From the NCBI GenBank assembly GCA_008921705.1, contig VFFE01007878.1:1087193-1151192 (forward strand): a stretch of DNA of 64,000 nucleotides. Direction: 5' to 3'. The notes beneath the pieces were generated by a model. That model saw nothing but the letters and a program-made list of their open reading frames with translations. It was not told the origin of the DNA and did no database searches. The stretch comes from Burhinus oedicnemus (taxonomy: Eukaryota; Chordata; Aves; Charadriiformes; Burhinidae). Positions 41,096 through 52,600 of the stretch are shown here, piece by piece. The first letter of the stretch is position 1. The number at the start of each line of letters is the position of its first letter. The position numbers and the translations under genes were made by a program.

Positions 41096-41371
41096 TGCTG
41101 AGCATGACATCATATGGTATGGAATATCCCTTTGGTCAGTTGGGGTCAGCTGTCCCAGCTGTGTCCCCTCCCAACTTCTGCTGCGCGCCCAGCCTGCTCC
41201 CTGGTGGGATGGTGTGAGAAGAAGAAAAGGCCTTGAGTCTGCGTAAGCACTGCTCAGCGGTAACTAAAACATCTCTGTATTATCAACACTGTTTCCAGCA
41301 CATATCCAAAACATACCCCTATACTAACTACTATGAAGAAAATGAACTCTATCCCAGCCAAAACCAGCACA

Positions 41372-41557
41372 GGGGTAATTACGCAAGGCCTCCGAATGTT
41401 CACCATGGTTCAGGCAGTCAGTCTTCTAAAGAAACGAGTAGCGAATTAAGTGTCCTCTTGAATTTAATCCCAAAGCTCAACTATATTAGTTATCCTGTGG
41501 TTGTACAGTTCCCTCCAGCCTTTTGTTTCAGTTTTCTAGTTAAAGCATTTTACTGAT
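41372..41557. other. 186-bp unique spacer between two LTRs
   Basis: It begins with the right copy of the GGGGT target duplication (41372-41376) and ends with the left duplication of LTR-2 (41553-41557). Nothing in it resembles retroviral internal sequence such as a primer-binding site or a polypurine tract, so it is most simply host DNA between two independent insertions. Confidence 0.7.
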
Positions 41558-41677
41558 TGTTGTGGTTTGGGCCAGAATGGCCACTGAAGCAAACAACAGA
41601 TGCCCTCCCCCACCTCTCTCTCCAAGGAGGGGAGGGAGAGAGAGAAAGAGACATGAGTTTAGAAAAAACTAAACTAC

Positions 41678-41683
41678 TTTAAT
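41678..41683 (-). terminator. Polyadenylation signal of LTR-2 (ATTAAA)
   Basis: ATTAAA on the minus strand in an A/T-rich part of the LTR, about 260 bases downstream of its TATA box. The corresponding ATTAAA is present in LTR-1 (40906-40911) and LTR-3 (58081-58086). Confidence 0.5.
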
Positions 41684-41941
41684 GAAAATATTAATAAAAT
41701 AATAAAAAGAAAATAATGAAATATATACAATATATACAAAACCATATCAAGCTCCCAGGATGACAATCACGTCACCAGCAGGCACTGGGAAAGTCCCAGA
41801 CTGGACTCAGTGATGGATGGGAACTGGATTCCAGATCTGGATTCAGGAATGCATGGATCAGGATCAAAGGCAGATGAACAGACACAGTCCTCCTCGGATG
41901 CTGGCCACTGAAGAAAGAGAGCTGACGCTTTGATCCCTCAG

Positions 41942-41949
41942 CTTTTATA
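41942..41949 (-). promoter_or_regulatory. TATA box of LTR-2
   Basis: TATAAAAG on the minus strand, about 23 bases downstream of the core block shared with LTR-1 (here 41972-42007). It would drive leftward transcription. Confidence 0.65.
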
Positions 41950-42302
41950 CTGAGCATGAGGCAGATGGGATGGAATACCCTGTTGGTCAGTTTTGGGTCA
42001 CCTGTCCTGTCCGCTCCTCCCCGCAGGGGTGACCCCTCTACGCTTTTCCGCTTCTGACCCTCCAATGGGGCAAATAACAAAGTTAGCTGGCCTTGGTTGT
42101 TACAGCGGTAAGGATAAGCAGGAGCCTCTCTGCATACCATTCCTTGGTCTAAATTAGAAACAATCAGGTCTTACCCTCTGGGAGCGAAGTGTCTCAAAAA
42201 TATGCTGTTAATTTCAGAGAGTTCAGTTAGTTAGAAGAGGCTTAACTGCAAAGTAAAATTACTGAACAGAAAATTGGTCCTGTTTTACCTCAAACCAGGA
42301 CA

Positions 42303-42707
42303 CCGATCTTCAGCAAAATGTAACCTGCTGTTGGGACTGGATAATATTTATAGAGTGCTCAGAGCACACTGTGATAGCAAGCGCTAGTAATACCCATGAA
42401 AAGGTAACAAAACTTGCACCTATAAAAACATGCCTTCCCCTCTGGATTGAAGGGAAAAGACATAATGCTGAAACAGGCATAATAGGATTTAACAATAATA
42501 CTAACCAGAGGGAAAGAAGACAACAGGAAGGAACAGAAAACTAATGTAAGTCAACCACATGAAAATGGAAAATGCTTTTCCAGCATACTCAAATAAGACA
42601 GGTCCAGAATGGTAAAGCACTGACAAAAACCCAACCAAAATCCACATCAGAGATCAGACACCTGTAATGGAAGGTGTTTGCATCACAACTGGAAATCTTG
42701 CTCTGTT
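42303..42707. other. Unique spacer between LTR-2 and a CR1 copy
   Basis: It starts with the right target duplication of LTR-2 (CCGAT). The rest is AT-rich and A-rich on the plus strand, and I see no gene or repeat in it. Confidence 0.6.
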
Positions 42708-43355
42708 CTGAACATGACCCGGCAATGGGTACTTGCAGCCCAGAAGGCCAACCGCATCCCGGGCTGCATCAAAAGAAGCATGGCCAGCAGGTCAAGGGAG
42801 GTGATTCTGCCCCTCTGCTCTGCTCTTGTGAGACCCTACCTGTAATACTGCATCCAGCTCTGGAGCCCCCAACATAAGAAGGACTTGGACCTGGTGGAGT
42901 GAGTCCAGAGGAGGACCAGGAAGACACTCAGAGGGCTGGAACACCTCTCCTATGAAGACAGGCTGAGAGAGCTGGGATTGTTCAGGCTGGAGAAGAGAGG
43001 AAAGACCTTATAGCAGCCTTCCAGTACTTAAAGGGGGCCTAGAGGAAAGCTGGAGAGGGACTTTTTACAAGGGCATGTAGTGATAGGATGAGGGGTGATG
43101 GCTTCAAACTGAAAGAGGGCAGACTTAGATTAGATATTAGGAAAAAAGTTTTCACTCTGAGGGTGGTGAGGCACTGGAACAGGTTGCCCAGGGAAGTTGT
43201 GGATGGCCCATCCCTGGAGGTGTTCAAGACCAGGCTGGATGGGACTTTGAGCACTTTGGTCTAGTGGGAGGTTTCCTTGCCCATGGCAGGGTCTTGGAAC
43301 TAGATGATCTTTAAGGTCCCTTCCAGTCCAAACCACTCTATGATTCTATGAATGC
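42708..43355 (+). mobile_element. CR1 LINE 3' fragment
   Basis: A 648-bp sense-orientation CR1 copy starting in the thumb part of ORF2 ('acatgacccggcaatggg') and running to the canonical 3' end ('tctatgattctatgaatg', tandem octamers). Recognisable blocks include 'gggctgcatcaaaagaagca', 'gtgagaccctacctg', 'ctatgaagacaggctgagag' and 'ccttatagcagccttccag'. It is closer to the CR1 consensus I know than the copy at 13 kb, so it is probably younger. Stops and indels interrupt the frame (for example after the 'tgtaatactgcatcc' block). It is 405 bp right of LTR-2, which makes a transposon-dense patch. Confidence 0.95.
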
Positions 43356-46300
43356 AAGTGGATCACATGATTGAATTTCACCACTGAAGTTCATTATTGG
43401 GAGAAAACAGAGCGATCGATGAGTTACAGCTTTTCCTCAGTCCAGTTGATGACTAATGTAGAAGTGTTAAGGGAAGGTATTTGTATTTGGAAAGGAAAGA
43501 CTTAGGAATTGGAATAAGAGTTTGAAGCTTTGGACCGTATGATTAAGAAACAAGAGGAGTATAAGCAGAACCCATGGAGATATACAAAATAATAAAAAAA
43601 GAAAATACAGATTGGATAGTACTCTTTACCACCATTTATAATAAAAATAAATAAATAAATAAATGGACAGACAGTGATGCTGAACAAAAACAATTTGAAA
43701 AGAAGAGGGGGAAAATATTTTTACACATAATTAACTGGTGGTGGTTTTCCTGAAGGTATCATTAAGACCAAGAGCTTAGCAAGATTCAAAAAGGATTTAC
43801 ACTTTTATATGCATAATAAGAACATCCACAGCTACATTAGATGAGATTAAAAAAAACACATGAGATATAAACCTTGATGCTTCAGTGAATAAGTCAACTT
43901 CTTGCTGGTGGGCATTAGAAGGAATCTTTCCCAATGGGCAAACTGCTCCAGAATTACTCGTTACAGTGCTTCCTTCACTTACCCTTGCAGCAGCTGGTGC
44001 TGAGCACTCAGAGTCAGAATACCAGAACAGACAGACTTGCTTTGGCCATTTCTACATTTCAAGTAAAAAAAAAAAAAAAAGGTATTGTTATACAATCCAA
44101 TTAAGTATGTGTGATAGTGAGCTTGCAGAATTTGAAAAGGAGAATAGATCTTCTTATCTCCTAATTTCCTTTAACTGTCATTAACTGTAAGGTTTAAGTG
44201 ACTGACAGGTTTGGCTTTTACAGAAAATTCTGTTTGTGTACATCTTTCTTTAAAATCTTATTTGGCATTTCACACTACCTCTTAGTCTCTGGGCCAAACT
44301 CCCTGACAATAGCCAGCCCCACTGTAAAACACACCGACATCTCCTCATGTGCTGTGCACATTCCTGTCAAGCAAGTAACAGTATACACCTAAATTCTGCT
44401 TTTCTGCAGCTTACCACTCACTAAAATGTAACACCAGTCCTCATGATGTGTAAGGGGACAGCCTCTTGGCAGCACCACTCAAATTTACCATGCTTTTCTG
44501 GAAGGCCATGCTTCACCAGGTTTCGTAGTAGCCAGCCCTCCTTCCTTCCTTGCAATACACTAATGCTCTCTTCCACATTATTTTCCCACCCTTCCCAAAT
44601 CTTACTAAATACAAATTCCTTCAAGCTCTTCCAAAAGGCAAAAATCTCTTTGCAACAGCTAATCCAGTTTCTGGGAAAAGCTTCAAATACAACCAAGATT
44701 CTCAAAGAATAACTGAAAACAAGACACTTTGGTACTGTATTCTGTCACCTACGCTTAGCCTGGAAAAATGCTTGACCTCAACCTTAACATGCCACACTGA
44801 CATGAAAAGAGCTATCTGTGGAACAAGACAAGTCTACTAAAACATCCTAAAACCTCAAGGCTTATTCACATTAAAAAAATCCCACCCTGATGATGAGAAT
44901 GGGTTGTAACATGAAAATCAGTTGCAGTCCCCTTTTGGAGGACCATTTCTGAATTCTAGCCTATGACCGTTTCGTGTAAGACACAGGCACAGTTCTCAGA
45001 GCAAGGACTGAATTCCCCACAGATGAGTATCCTAAATATTAGGCTACAAAACATACTATCCCCTCAGTGTGAACTAATGCACTGTTAAAGCTGCTCTACT
45101 GTTCAGCAAAAGATGTCATAGAAAGACAGAAGACCATCTTCTAAACTTAACCCTCCCCTCTTAGTCAAACCCAGAGATACAACGATTGGCCTCCTTCCGT
45201 GAAAAAAAGCATGTTTCAAAACCCTACAGCAAGGTGAACTGGGTTTCCCCACATTCAGTGGAAAAGCTTTTAAGGTTGGCTACCTGACGTAAAAGCAGGC
45301 ATCCCTATCTGGCCGTTTCTTGCAACAGCCGTTGCCACTGTGTTTTGTATAGGGCAGAACACTAGATTCTGCAGCTGCCAGTTCATCTTGCTCACAGCAC
45401 GCACATGAGACCAGGCTCCTCAGAGAGTACAGACAGGAGAAGGATTTGACTGCAGACATGAACTGTTTCACCACAAGATGGGATGGCACCGAGTTGCTCA
45501 GAGCTGAAGAGATAAGCAGGTCTAAGACAATCACAGAGAGAACTTTTGGACACTCAAAGAGCTTCACAAGAACCAACGTACCTAGTGGGCTAGGTGAAGG
45601 CCTGAGAAACATGTTTTCTCACTTACATGACTAGCTCCCAATTAAATTTACCAGATATAAACAAACTGCCACTTATCTATCAATAACAGAGTGGGAATTG
45701 CACTTGCAGAGGTCATGCCAGATCCCAAGTGAAAAGAAACCATCCTTTGTCTGATACCTTCACAGAAAAGTCAATGTTTAAATGTTACTTAATTTGAATG
45801 CTGATATAAACACACATAATATCTGCTTGGATCCTGTCTGAACACGTGTGTTTATATTTTCACCATATGCCAAAGACATCTAATTTGAAGGAGGAGAGAA
45901 AAAAAAAACCTATTCATTTCGTTTATAAGAATCTGGCATGCATACAAAATTTAAAATGCCTGATTTTTATAGATCACGTTGTAAATTAATGTAAATAATT
46001 CAACACACAGATTATTCACTATGCTGAAAATGACTGGCATTTTTCAAGAGCATAAAGAGAACTGCTTGACTAAGGATATCAGCAAATGATATAAAGGCAA
46101 AAAAGACTTAGCAACTTCCAGTAAAATATTTCAGACTATACAGATTGTTCTGCATTTGCAATTGTACAGTATGTCAGAGGCTAACACACAGTGTGCAGCA
46201 CGTATTTTGAAGATCTGTTGTTTGCACTTTAAACAAAATAGATTGCCTTAATTTTTTAAAAACTTAAGTGGTTGAATGTGTACGTGACCACATTGCCTGG

Positions 46301-49300
46301 ATTTCACTTGCCCTTGGCTCAAGCTATTGTACCATCAGGCACCAGAGGGTTTTTTTTTCCCCTGTAGAAAGTTAACAATATAAGAACAAAGGAAACATCT
46401 TCACTGACAGCTCAAGGTCATCCCTAGAGACTGCTCTTGCTAAATAAGTCTGTGGACATAGTTAGGTGGAAATGCGGTAATTGTAGGTGCCAGCTGGATG
46501 CAAACAATCACTGGTGCAGACCATGAACTCAAAGGATGCCATGGATTTTAAAGTCAAAAAAAATCTCTCATTTTACTTCTATCTTAATTACAGAATCTAA
46601 GATTTCTGGTGTCCTCCTTTATCTCGCACCATAATGTACTTCAAAAATTCAAATGAAAATAAAAAAATCCCAATACCTTCCCATTAGATTAACAGCTGAT
46701 CAAGCAAGAATTATTTTTCTATTTGGTCAGACTTGGAGAACCACATGTGACTTTCAGTAACGTGCTATAGATTTGTCTATATTTCACTGTAAGCATAAAT
46801 GACATTTCCCTATATCAGCAGTTAGGAGGTTCCATTAACCCGAGACTGTAAAATATACATAACATATACGGGTACAATATACAGTCACATGAGCTACACT
46901 GATGGGCTTCTGTAGCAGCTTCTGTCTTTTTCATTTCTCTGAAATAACATAGCTGCTGTTATAGCTAAAATTTGTAATAAAATTATAGCACACCTCTCAG
47001 AGATCTTATCTACCCACGACTACGGTCCAAACAGCCTGGGATGCTGGATGTGCTGAGTCCCCAGCTGAATCCAGATTCAAAGTTTACAGCAAGCTGCTAT
47101 ATTTATAATTGATGACAATACTAATTACCGACATACAGGCGCACACACTATCTTCACCTCCCCTTGAGGTGTTAAATATGAATACATAGCCACAAGTTGT
47201 TGCATGAGTGTATCCTCATCATATTCTTTTTAATGCAGAGGGCATAAAATTCTCATTAACAATAATTGGAGTTAGAAGCAGGAATTCCAGGAAGGATGTG
47301 TTGTCTCATTAGATATTAACTAGAAATACTTTAAAATATTCTGTTTATGCATTGTTAGAATTCTGGAGTCTTTTTTTTCTTTTTTTCATCTTTCAAATTA
47401 ATACCTCTATGAATAAGTCATTTAGAGCTATAGGAAAGCTCCTGCAGTTCTAGCAACCATGTGCGTACTTGTAAGCTCCCCCAAGGATACAGCCTTCCCA
47501 CTAAACTGCTCTACAGCACCTGCTTCCCTTATGCACAGGTAATTCGTCCCCACCACAGTTTGTGGATCTAATAATACCAGCCGTATGATGTCCTCTCAAA
47601 ATTCCCACCATGTTGGGGCTCACGAAATGGTGGTGGAGGTCTGCTTCATGATATGCAAGGGCCTGAAGATGTCTATACTTCTTGACTACACACAGGACCA
47701 CACCATTGCCTCTCCATGAAAGGGAACACGGATGAGCAGGTAGAGTTTACTTTAGGATTCACAACAGAAAAATCAGAAAAACTGCGAATTTCTCCCAGGC
47801 AACAATCCCTCACAGAAGTCACCCGTAAGTACAGCTCCATCAGAAAACTGCTTCTGCTCAGGGACCAATCTTTCTGAGTCTCAGAAAACACATTTCATTA
47901 TACTGGATATGTCAGGATAAGATCTTCATTAGCTGCTTATGCCTGTCTCCTGAAGTCAATCAAAGCATTTCCAAGGACTCCAAACACGTTTACAAACTTC
48001 ACTCTTCAAGATACAACACATATCAAAAAAAAGGGGAGGAAGGGGAACCCACAGAAATATGGCCATTTATAGTAAGATTCAAAAAGGGCTTTAACTCTTC
48101 TACTTTAACAATTATTGTATGATGCTCACAATTATGAAAGGTGATCCTCCCAACTAAGAGATAGCACATGGTCATTTGTTTAAAAAAAGCAAACAGAACT
48201 GCCTTCTTAAATTGATGTTTGTTGTGTACTGGTTGTTTAGCAGTAAATAAAATCCCAAAGGATGCTTCAGTGGTTGATTTCCCAGAGCAAATTTACATAA
48301 GGATACAAAGTTAGTTCAAAACAAACAAAGGTGCAGTTAAGACTGAAGCCAAAGCACCTGTATCAATTCTCATTCACTGCTAAACCTATGGTCCTTTCAC
48401 ACAGCAGTTGTTACTTCAGAGAATGTATACCTTGTATGCCTTCCAAAGATGGATAGAAAGCATCCTGTAGAAAATAACTGGCAAAGTCCCTTAAGGAAAG
48501 TAACAGTCACTTGCAAAATTTTGCCACAAAGAACTTAAAAAAGGCAAACAAAACCAAATCCCATGCTAGAAAGCAGTATCCTCTTACTGCCATTTTATTG
48601 CTTGATTGGTCAAAACTGACAGTGCTATTTATCATCTTCACTTCATCTGTTAAGGTTAAACCTTTCCAAAATGCTGCAGGACTGCAAAGGACACTACTCC
48701 CACCATCCTCCTCCTTCCATTAACTCACTGATAATTCAGCAAAGCTGGCCAGGGTATTTCCAAAGCTGCAACTCCACACCACGGCATTACACCTAATCTT
48801 GTGAAAATGTTCTTCCTCCTTTGTGGCAGAACCAAACCTTTATAAAAACACTAAGTTCTTAACATTAAAATCCTGAAGAAAATTAGATAAAAAGGAACTA
48901 TATTTATCTGTATGGTAAAAAACAAAACAAAACAACACAACAAAGCAAAACCATAAAAGTCAAGAATAGACACACACATACATGCAAAAGAACAATGGGT
49001 TCTGGGGGCTTACTGCTCTTCATAGCAATGATAAGTCTCCCACTAGACCTGACATTACATTTGGCACTTAGATTTTATTGCCACTGAAGGGTCTTACTGC
49101 ATTTAAGAACAGAAGACATGTTTGCAGGACATACCTTCATCCACAGCTCTGTCACATCTCCAATAGCTACTCAGTTCAACCCCACAGACTACCAAGTAAT
49201 TTAGCAATGCTTCTACGTTGATTAGCAATACTTCTACATTCTTTCAGCATCTCTTGATTTCAGCAGGCACGGCAAGTTTACAGGGCTTATAGAAGGTGAC

Positions 49301-49318
49301 TTTGCAAGGCAAATCCTT
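43356..49318. other. AT-rich unique DNA, no gene recognised
   Basis: The stretch holds an (AAAT)n run at 43641-43664, a 16-base poly-A at 44065-44080 and a CAAA-type tract at 48917-48952. Frames are short. A minus-strand frame of 110 codons (45280-45612) contains a segment with coding-like composition, discussed as a finding. No repeats with clear ends and no RNA genes are visible. Confidence 0.6.
43641..43664. repeat. (AAAT)n microsatellite
   Basis: About five copies of AAAT after a short A-run. It lies about 0.3 kb downstream of the CR1 copy and is not part of it, as CR1 has no A-tail. Confidence 0.9.
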
Positions 49319-49628
49319 GAATCATAGAATCCTATCATAGAATCATAGAATGGTTTGGGTTAGAAGGGACCTTAAAGATCACCTAGTTCCAACCCTTCTG
49401 CCATGGGCAGGGACACCTTCCACTAGTCCAGGTTACTCAAAGCCCCATCCAACCTGGCCTTGAACACTTCCAGGGATGGGGCATCCACAACTTCCCTGGG
49501 CAACCTGTGCCAGTGCCTCACCACCTGCAGAGTAAAGAATTTCTTCCTAATATCTAATCTAAATCTACGTTCTTTTAGTTTAAAACCGTTACCCCTCCTC
49601 CTATCGCTACGTTCCCTGAGAAAGAGAA
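49319..49628 (-). mobile_element. CR1 LINE 3' fragment, minus strand
   Basis: A 310-bp CR1 copy in reverse orientation. The plus strand opens with repeated 'aatcatagaat' octamers and continues 'ggtttgggttagaagggacc', the reverse complement of the CR1 3' end. The part from about 49420 rightward encodes, on the minus strand, the C-terminal end of ORF2 with RRGNGFKLKE, RLDIRKKFFT, HWHRLPREVVDAPSLEVF and KARLDGALSNL. The frame is uninterrupted across this part, so the copy is comparatively young. Similarity stops near 49628, a severe 5' truncation. The terminal octamer array has one extra, imperfect unit. Confidence 0.95.
49423..49628 (-). pseudogene. CR1 ORF2 C-terminal fragment
   Basis: About 68 codons of the ORF2 tail, open but lacking everything upstream: no endonuclease and no reverse-transcriptase motifs. 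The surrounding open frame continues to 49734 into unrelated host sequence, so its initial Met is not from CR1. It shares the WHxLPREVV and SLxxFKxxLD blocks with the tail at 14152-14400. Confidence 0.88.
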
Positions 49629-52600
49629 GAATCAATACATTCTGTAAAAGGAGGTTTGGATGTTGTATCTTGGCTCTCTTTGCAAAGTCAGCTACTCTGT
49701 TTATTTTGACACGTTTCTGTATAGAGAGTACCAACAGCTCACCTACATTACCATCAAGTCATCAAACAAGGAGTACAGTTACGTGTCTTTCCGCAGTTTC
49801 CTCTACAGTGCTATGAAACACAGTACTCTGCATGTCTCAACTCAAAGGCAACAGTAGCTCATATCAGATGCAATAAAGTGGAGCTGGTCAGCACCTATAG
49901 TGTGCTTGCTGTGCCTACTTTAATGAGATGTCCTCCAGTGCAGAACTGCCTACTGGCTTCTTTAGCCTCAGCAGCCCAGCTTTTCTTGTCTCTTCTGACC
50001 TACATTCAAAATAGCATCTCCTCACATGGCCCATGGAGTGCTTAGGACTATATCTGATTTTTCCATGCAGAAGGAAAAGGAAAATGCCACATATTACCTC
50101 TCATCCCCCATGCAATAGACAAGTACAGAAAGGTCTTTCCTACATATCACAGTTTTAGCGAAAACACCTTCTCGTCCATAAAAGCACTAGAGTGGTAACA
50201 CTTTCTCTTCCACAGTTTTATAACTGACTGCAGTTGCATGAAGACAAAAGATCTTTTCTTTTAGGAGCTCCTGATACTTATTCCCCACTCAGATGGATAA
50301 TGCTGTACACTATCTAATATGAAAACTATTTTTTTTTTTGAAAGAACATTCACATTGCCATCAATAATGTTTATAGATACAGGGATAGAAACAGAATACA
50401 CAGAAAACATGTAGCATATATAGTATAATATTGCACCCTGACATTTCCCACAGACAACTTGCCTCGACTTATGAGAGATGTAGCTCTTTGTAATGTTTCC
50501 CAATCCAAACATCTTAACACAACTACACGGTCAATTCTAACAAATTGCAGACTCTGCATAACTGTTGTACCACAGACTTTTGCCTAGCTTTATCATGCTT
50601 TGGCCAGTGATTCATTTACACAAGCACACTATATTCATGAACAGAAACAAACATGTATACCTATAAATAAATGTATTATATTGCTTGAAATTGTGGGTGT
50701 TTACGTAAAAGGTTATGTCTTTATTCTGTATTATTTACATACTGAAGTCCAAAGTGTGGCATTTTCTACAATCTCAGTATCCAAACTTGCACTCTTAATA
50801 ATGGTATCATGTTTTCTTTTACAGTAAAAAACAATGTACCAGCTAAAAAATATTTTACAATGATACACCGAAAGTCTCCAAGAACTATGATCAACCCTGT
50901 ATTTTTTCCTGCATAAAACAGCCACAATAAAATGTGCAGCAATGCATACATATGGTGTCACATTGATGTTCTTAGCACCATTAAGTAGTCAAGAAACAAA
51001 AGTAGCAGAACACCGAATCTCAAATTGTGCTAGAAAAGTCATTAATTCAGTTTTTACATCCATAATTCCTCGGCTCTGCGAGACTAAGACTTTTGGAAAA
51101 AGCAGAGTCTTGTGATGCTCTGTACACAGCACCTAACACCAACAGACCAATAGTTTGCTTGTAGATTGTAGGAAATAACATAACTATGGCAGGTCTCAGG
51201 TGCACACCTGCTTACCAAAACTTATACACACACATACATAGGTAAAAGAACTTGTATTTTACTCTTCATTATCTACAATAAACAGTAGTTTAACCAAGCC
51301 AGTTTTACTGTGCTATCAGCCTGAGGAAACCGAGAAAAACATTACATAGTCATTATTTTGTATAAATAAGTGATGATGTTCACCTTTTTACCACCTCAAA
51401 CACTCACCTATATTTATTCACATTTACCATAACTACTTCTAAATTCTCCTACATCTCTAAGGCAGTTATTATCATAATAATTCTCAAGAGTTAGTCCTAA
51501 GTATTCTCTCTATGAAGCAACATCAGAGATATTTGTTAGTTTCTCATGTCTGTATATCTTGGTCTCCTGAGGACATTCTGCACTTAGTTGTCTGTGGTTC
51601 TTAGTAATATCCATTTGCTGGTCGACATTCCTGTATGCTTCTTGATCAAAGGCACAGATTTCCACCCCATGACTGCATATGGATTGTTTTGCACTCACTT
51701 TAGTGATGTAATCCTAAAATCCACAATCTCAATTCTATTGATAATACCTGAAGAACAGCATATTCCAGATCTGAACTAAGTTTAAGCACTCCCAGCAGAA
51801 AGCTGCAAGTTGCAAGTGACGTGAAACTTCATAAGGGCCTGGGGGGTGTGGGGCGGAGAGGAAGGGAAACAACAAAACCAGTAACAACAACAAAACAAAA
51901 AAAAACCCCGAAAACAACAAAACCCCCTGACAGTCTAGTTCAAAGGGGTTTTTTTTATTATTTCCCCTGGCCCCTTCCTTCTCCCAGTAGCAGCAAAAGC
52001 TTATTCATTTAAGAGACTGAATCCACCAGTAGTGGAAAGAGTACATCTTAGAAATACATGAAATTTTTTACACATCAACCAGTATTTTACTAGAGAAGTC
52101 CCTAAAGTAGGTCACCAAGAGTTAAAGACATACCACTTCCAGACTGAGCTGGTTTTGCTCTCTGCCCTTCCATCCCCCCAAAAAGGGCAGGTTCTGATTC
52201 AAAACAAATGGGTTCAAATTTGCTTTTTCTTAAAAATGTTTTTGTAATTGTAGAAATGTGTCAGTATTTTTAAACTTTTTAAAAAATTCCCTATTAAAAG
52301 CTAGTTAAAATCCTAAGCTTTTGCATATTTAGTTCTAAAAGGAGCAAACATATGAAAAAGTAATAAAAACAGCTAAGGGGAACATTTAAAAATTATAAAA
52401 CCGAGCTCGCATTTCCCAAAGGCAATTTTTGGTTTTTAGAATTGTGAAATTTTAATCCCAATTCCAGAAAAGAAAACTTTATGAAACTTTCATTTTTTCC
52501 AGAAGAAAATGCTTCCCATCAGATATGCTGATCTGCTCTTTGGGGAGAGAGGAAAAAAACAGGCTTTTCAGAATGCCTGTTGGTGGCCATTTTAAAAGTG

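Larger units (their letters stand above)
40779..41371 (-). mobile_element. Solo LTR of an avian ERVL-like retrovirus (LTR-1)
   Basis: A 593-bp terminal repeat in minus orientation, bounded by TG...CA and flanked by a perfect GGGGT duplication (40774-40778 and 41372-41376). On the minus strand it begins with 'tgtgctggttttggctggga', a start I recognise from a common neoavian ERVL-type LTR. A TATA box (41090-41095) and an ATTAAA polyadenylation signal (40906-40911) lie in the expected order. No gag, pol or second LTR lies beside it, so it is a solo LTR left by LTR-LTR recombination. Its intact ends and matching duplication suggest a fairly recent insertion. The open frames across it (for example 40514-40894 and 40828-41046) are not genes. 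Confidence 0.93.
41558..42302 (-). mobile_element. Solo LTR of a second ERVL-like subfamily (LTR-2)
   Basis: A 745-bp terminal repeat in minus orientation with TG...CA ends. On the minus strand it begins 'tgtcctggtttgaggtaaaa', recognisable as another avian ERVL-type LTR. Flanks read CTGAT (41553-41557) and CCGAT (42303-42307): a 5-bp target duplication with one C/T difference, as expected from decay of a CpG. A TATAAAAG box lies at 41942-41949 and an ATTAAA signal at 41678-41683, both on the minus strand. A GA-rich simple tract (41622-41653) lies near the LTR's 3' end. No internal retroviral sequence adjoins it. The 122-codon minus frame at 41772-42140 is a by-product. Confidence 0.9.

Noticed and set aside
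41372..41557. Spacer as internal sequence of a shortened provirus bounded by LTR-1 and LTR-2
   Set aside because: The two LTRs belong to different subfamilies and each has its own target duplication, so they are separate insertions.
41772..42140. 122-codon minus-strand frame as a gene
   Set aside because: It lies wholly inside LTR-2 and is non-coding terminal-repeat sequence.
44065..44080. Poly-A run as the tail of a processed pseudogene
   Set aside because: The upstream sequence shows no coding similarity, no polyadenylation signal at the right distance and no flanking duplication that I can see.
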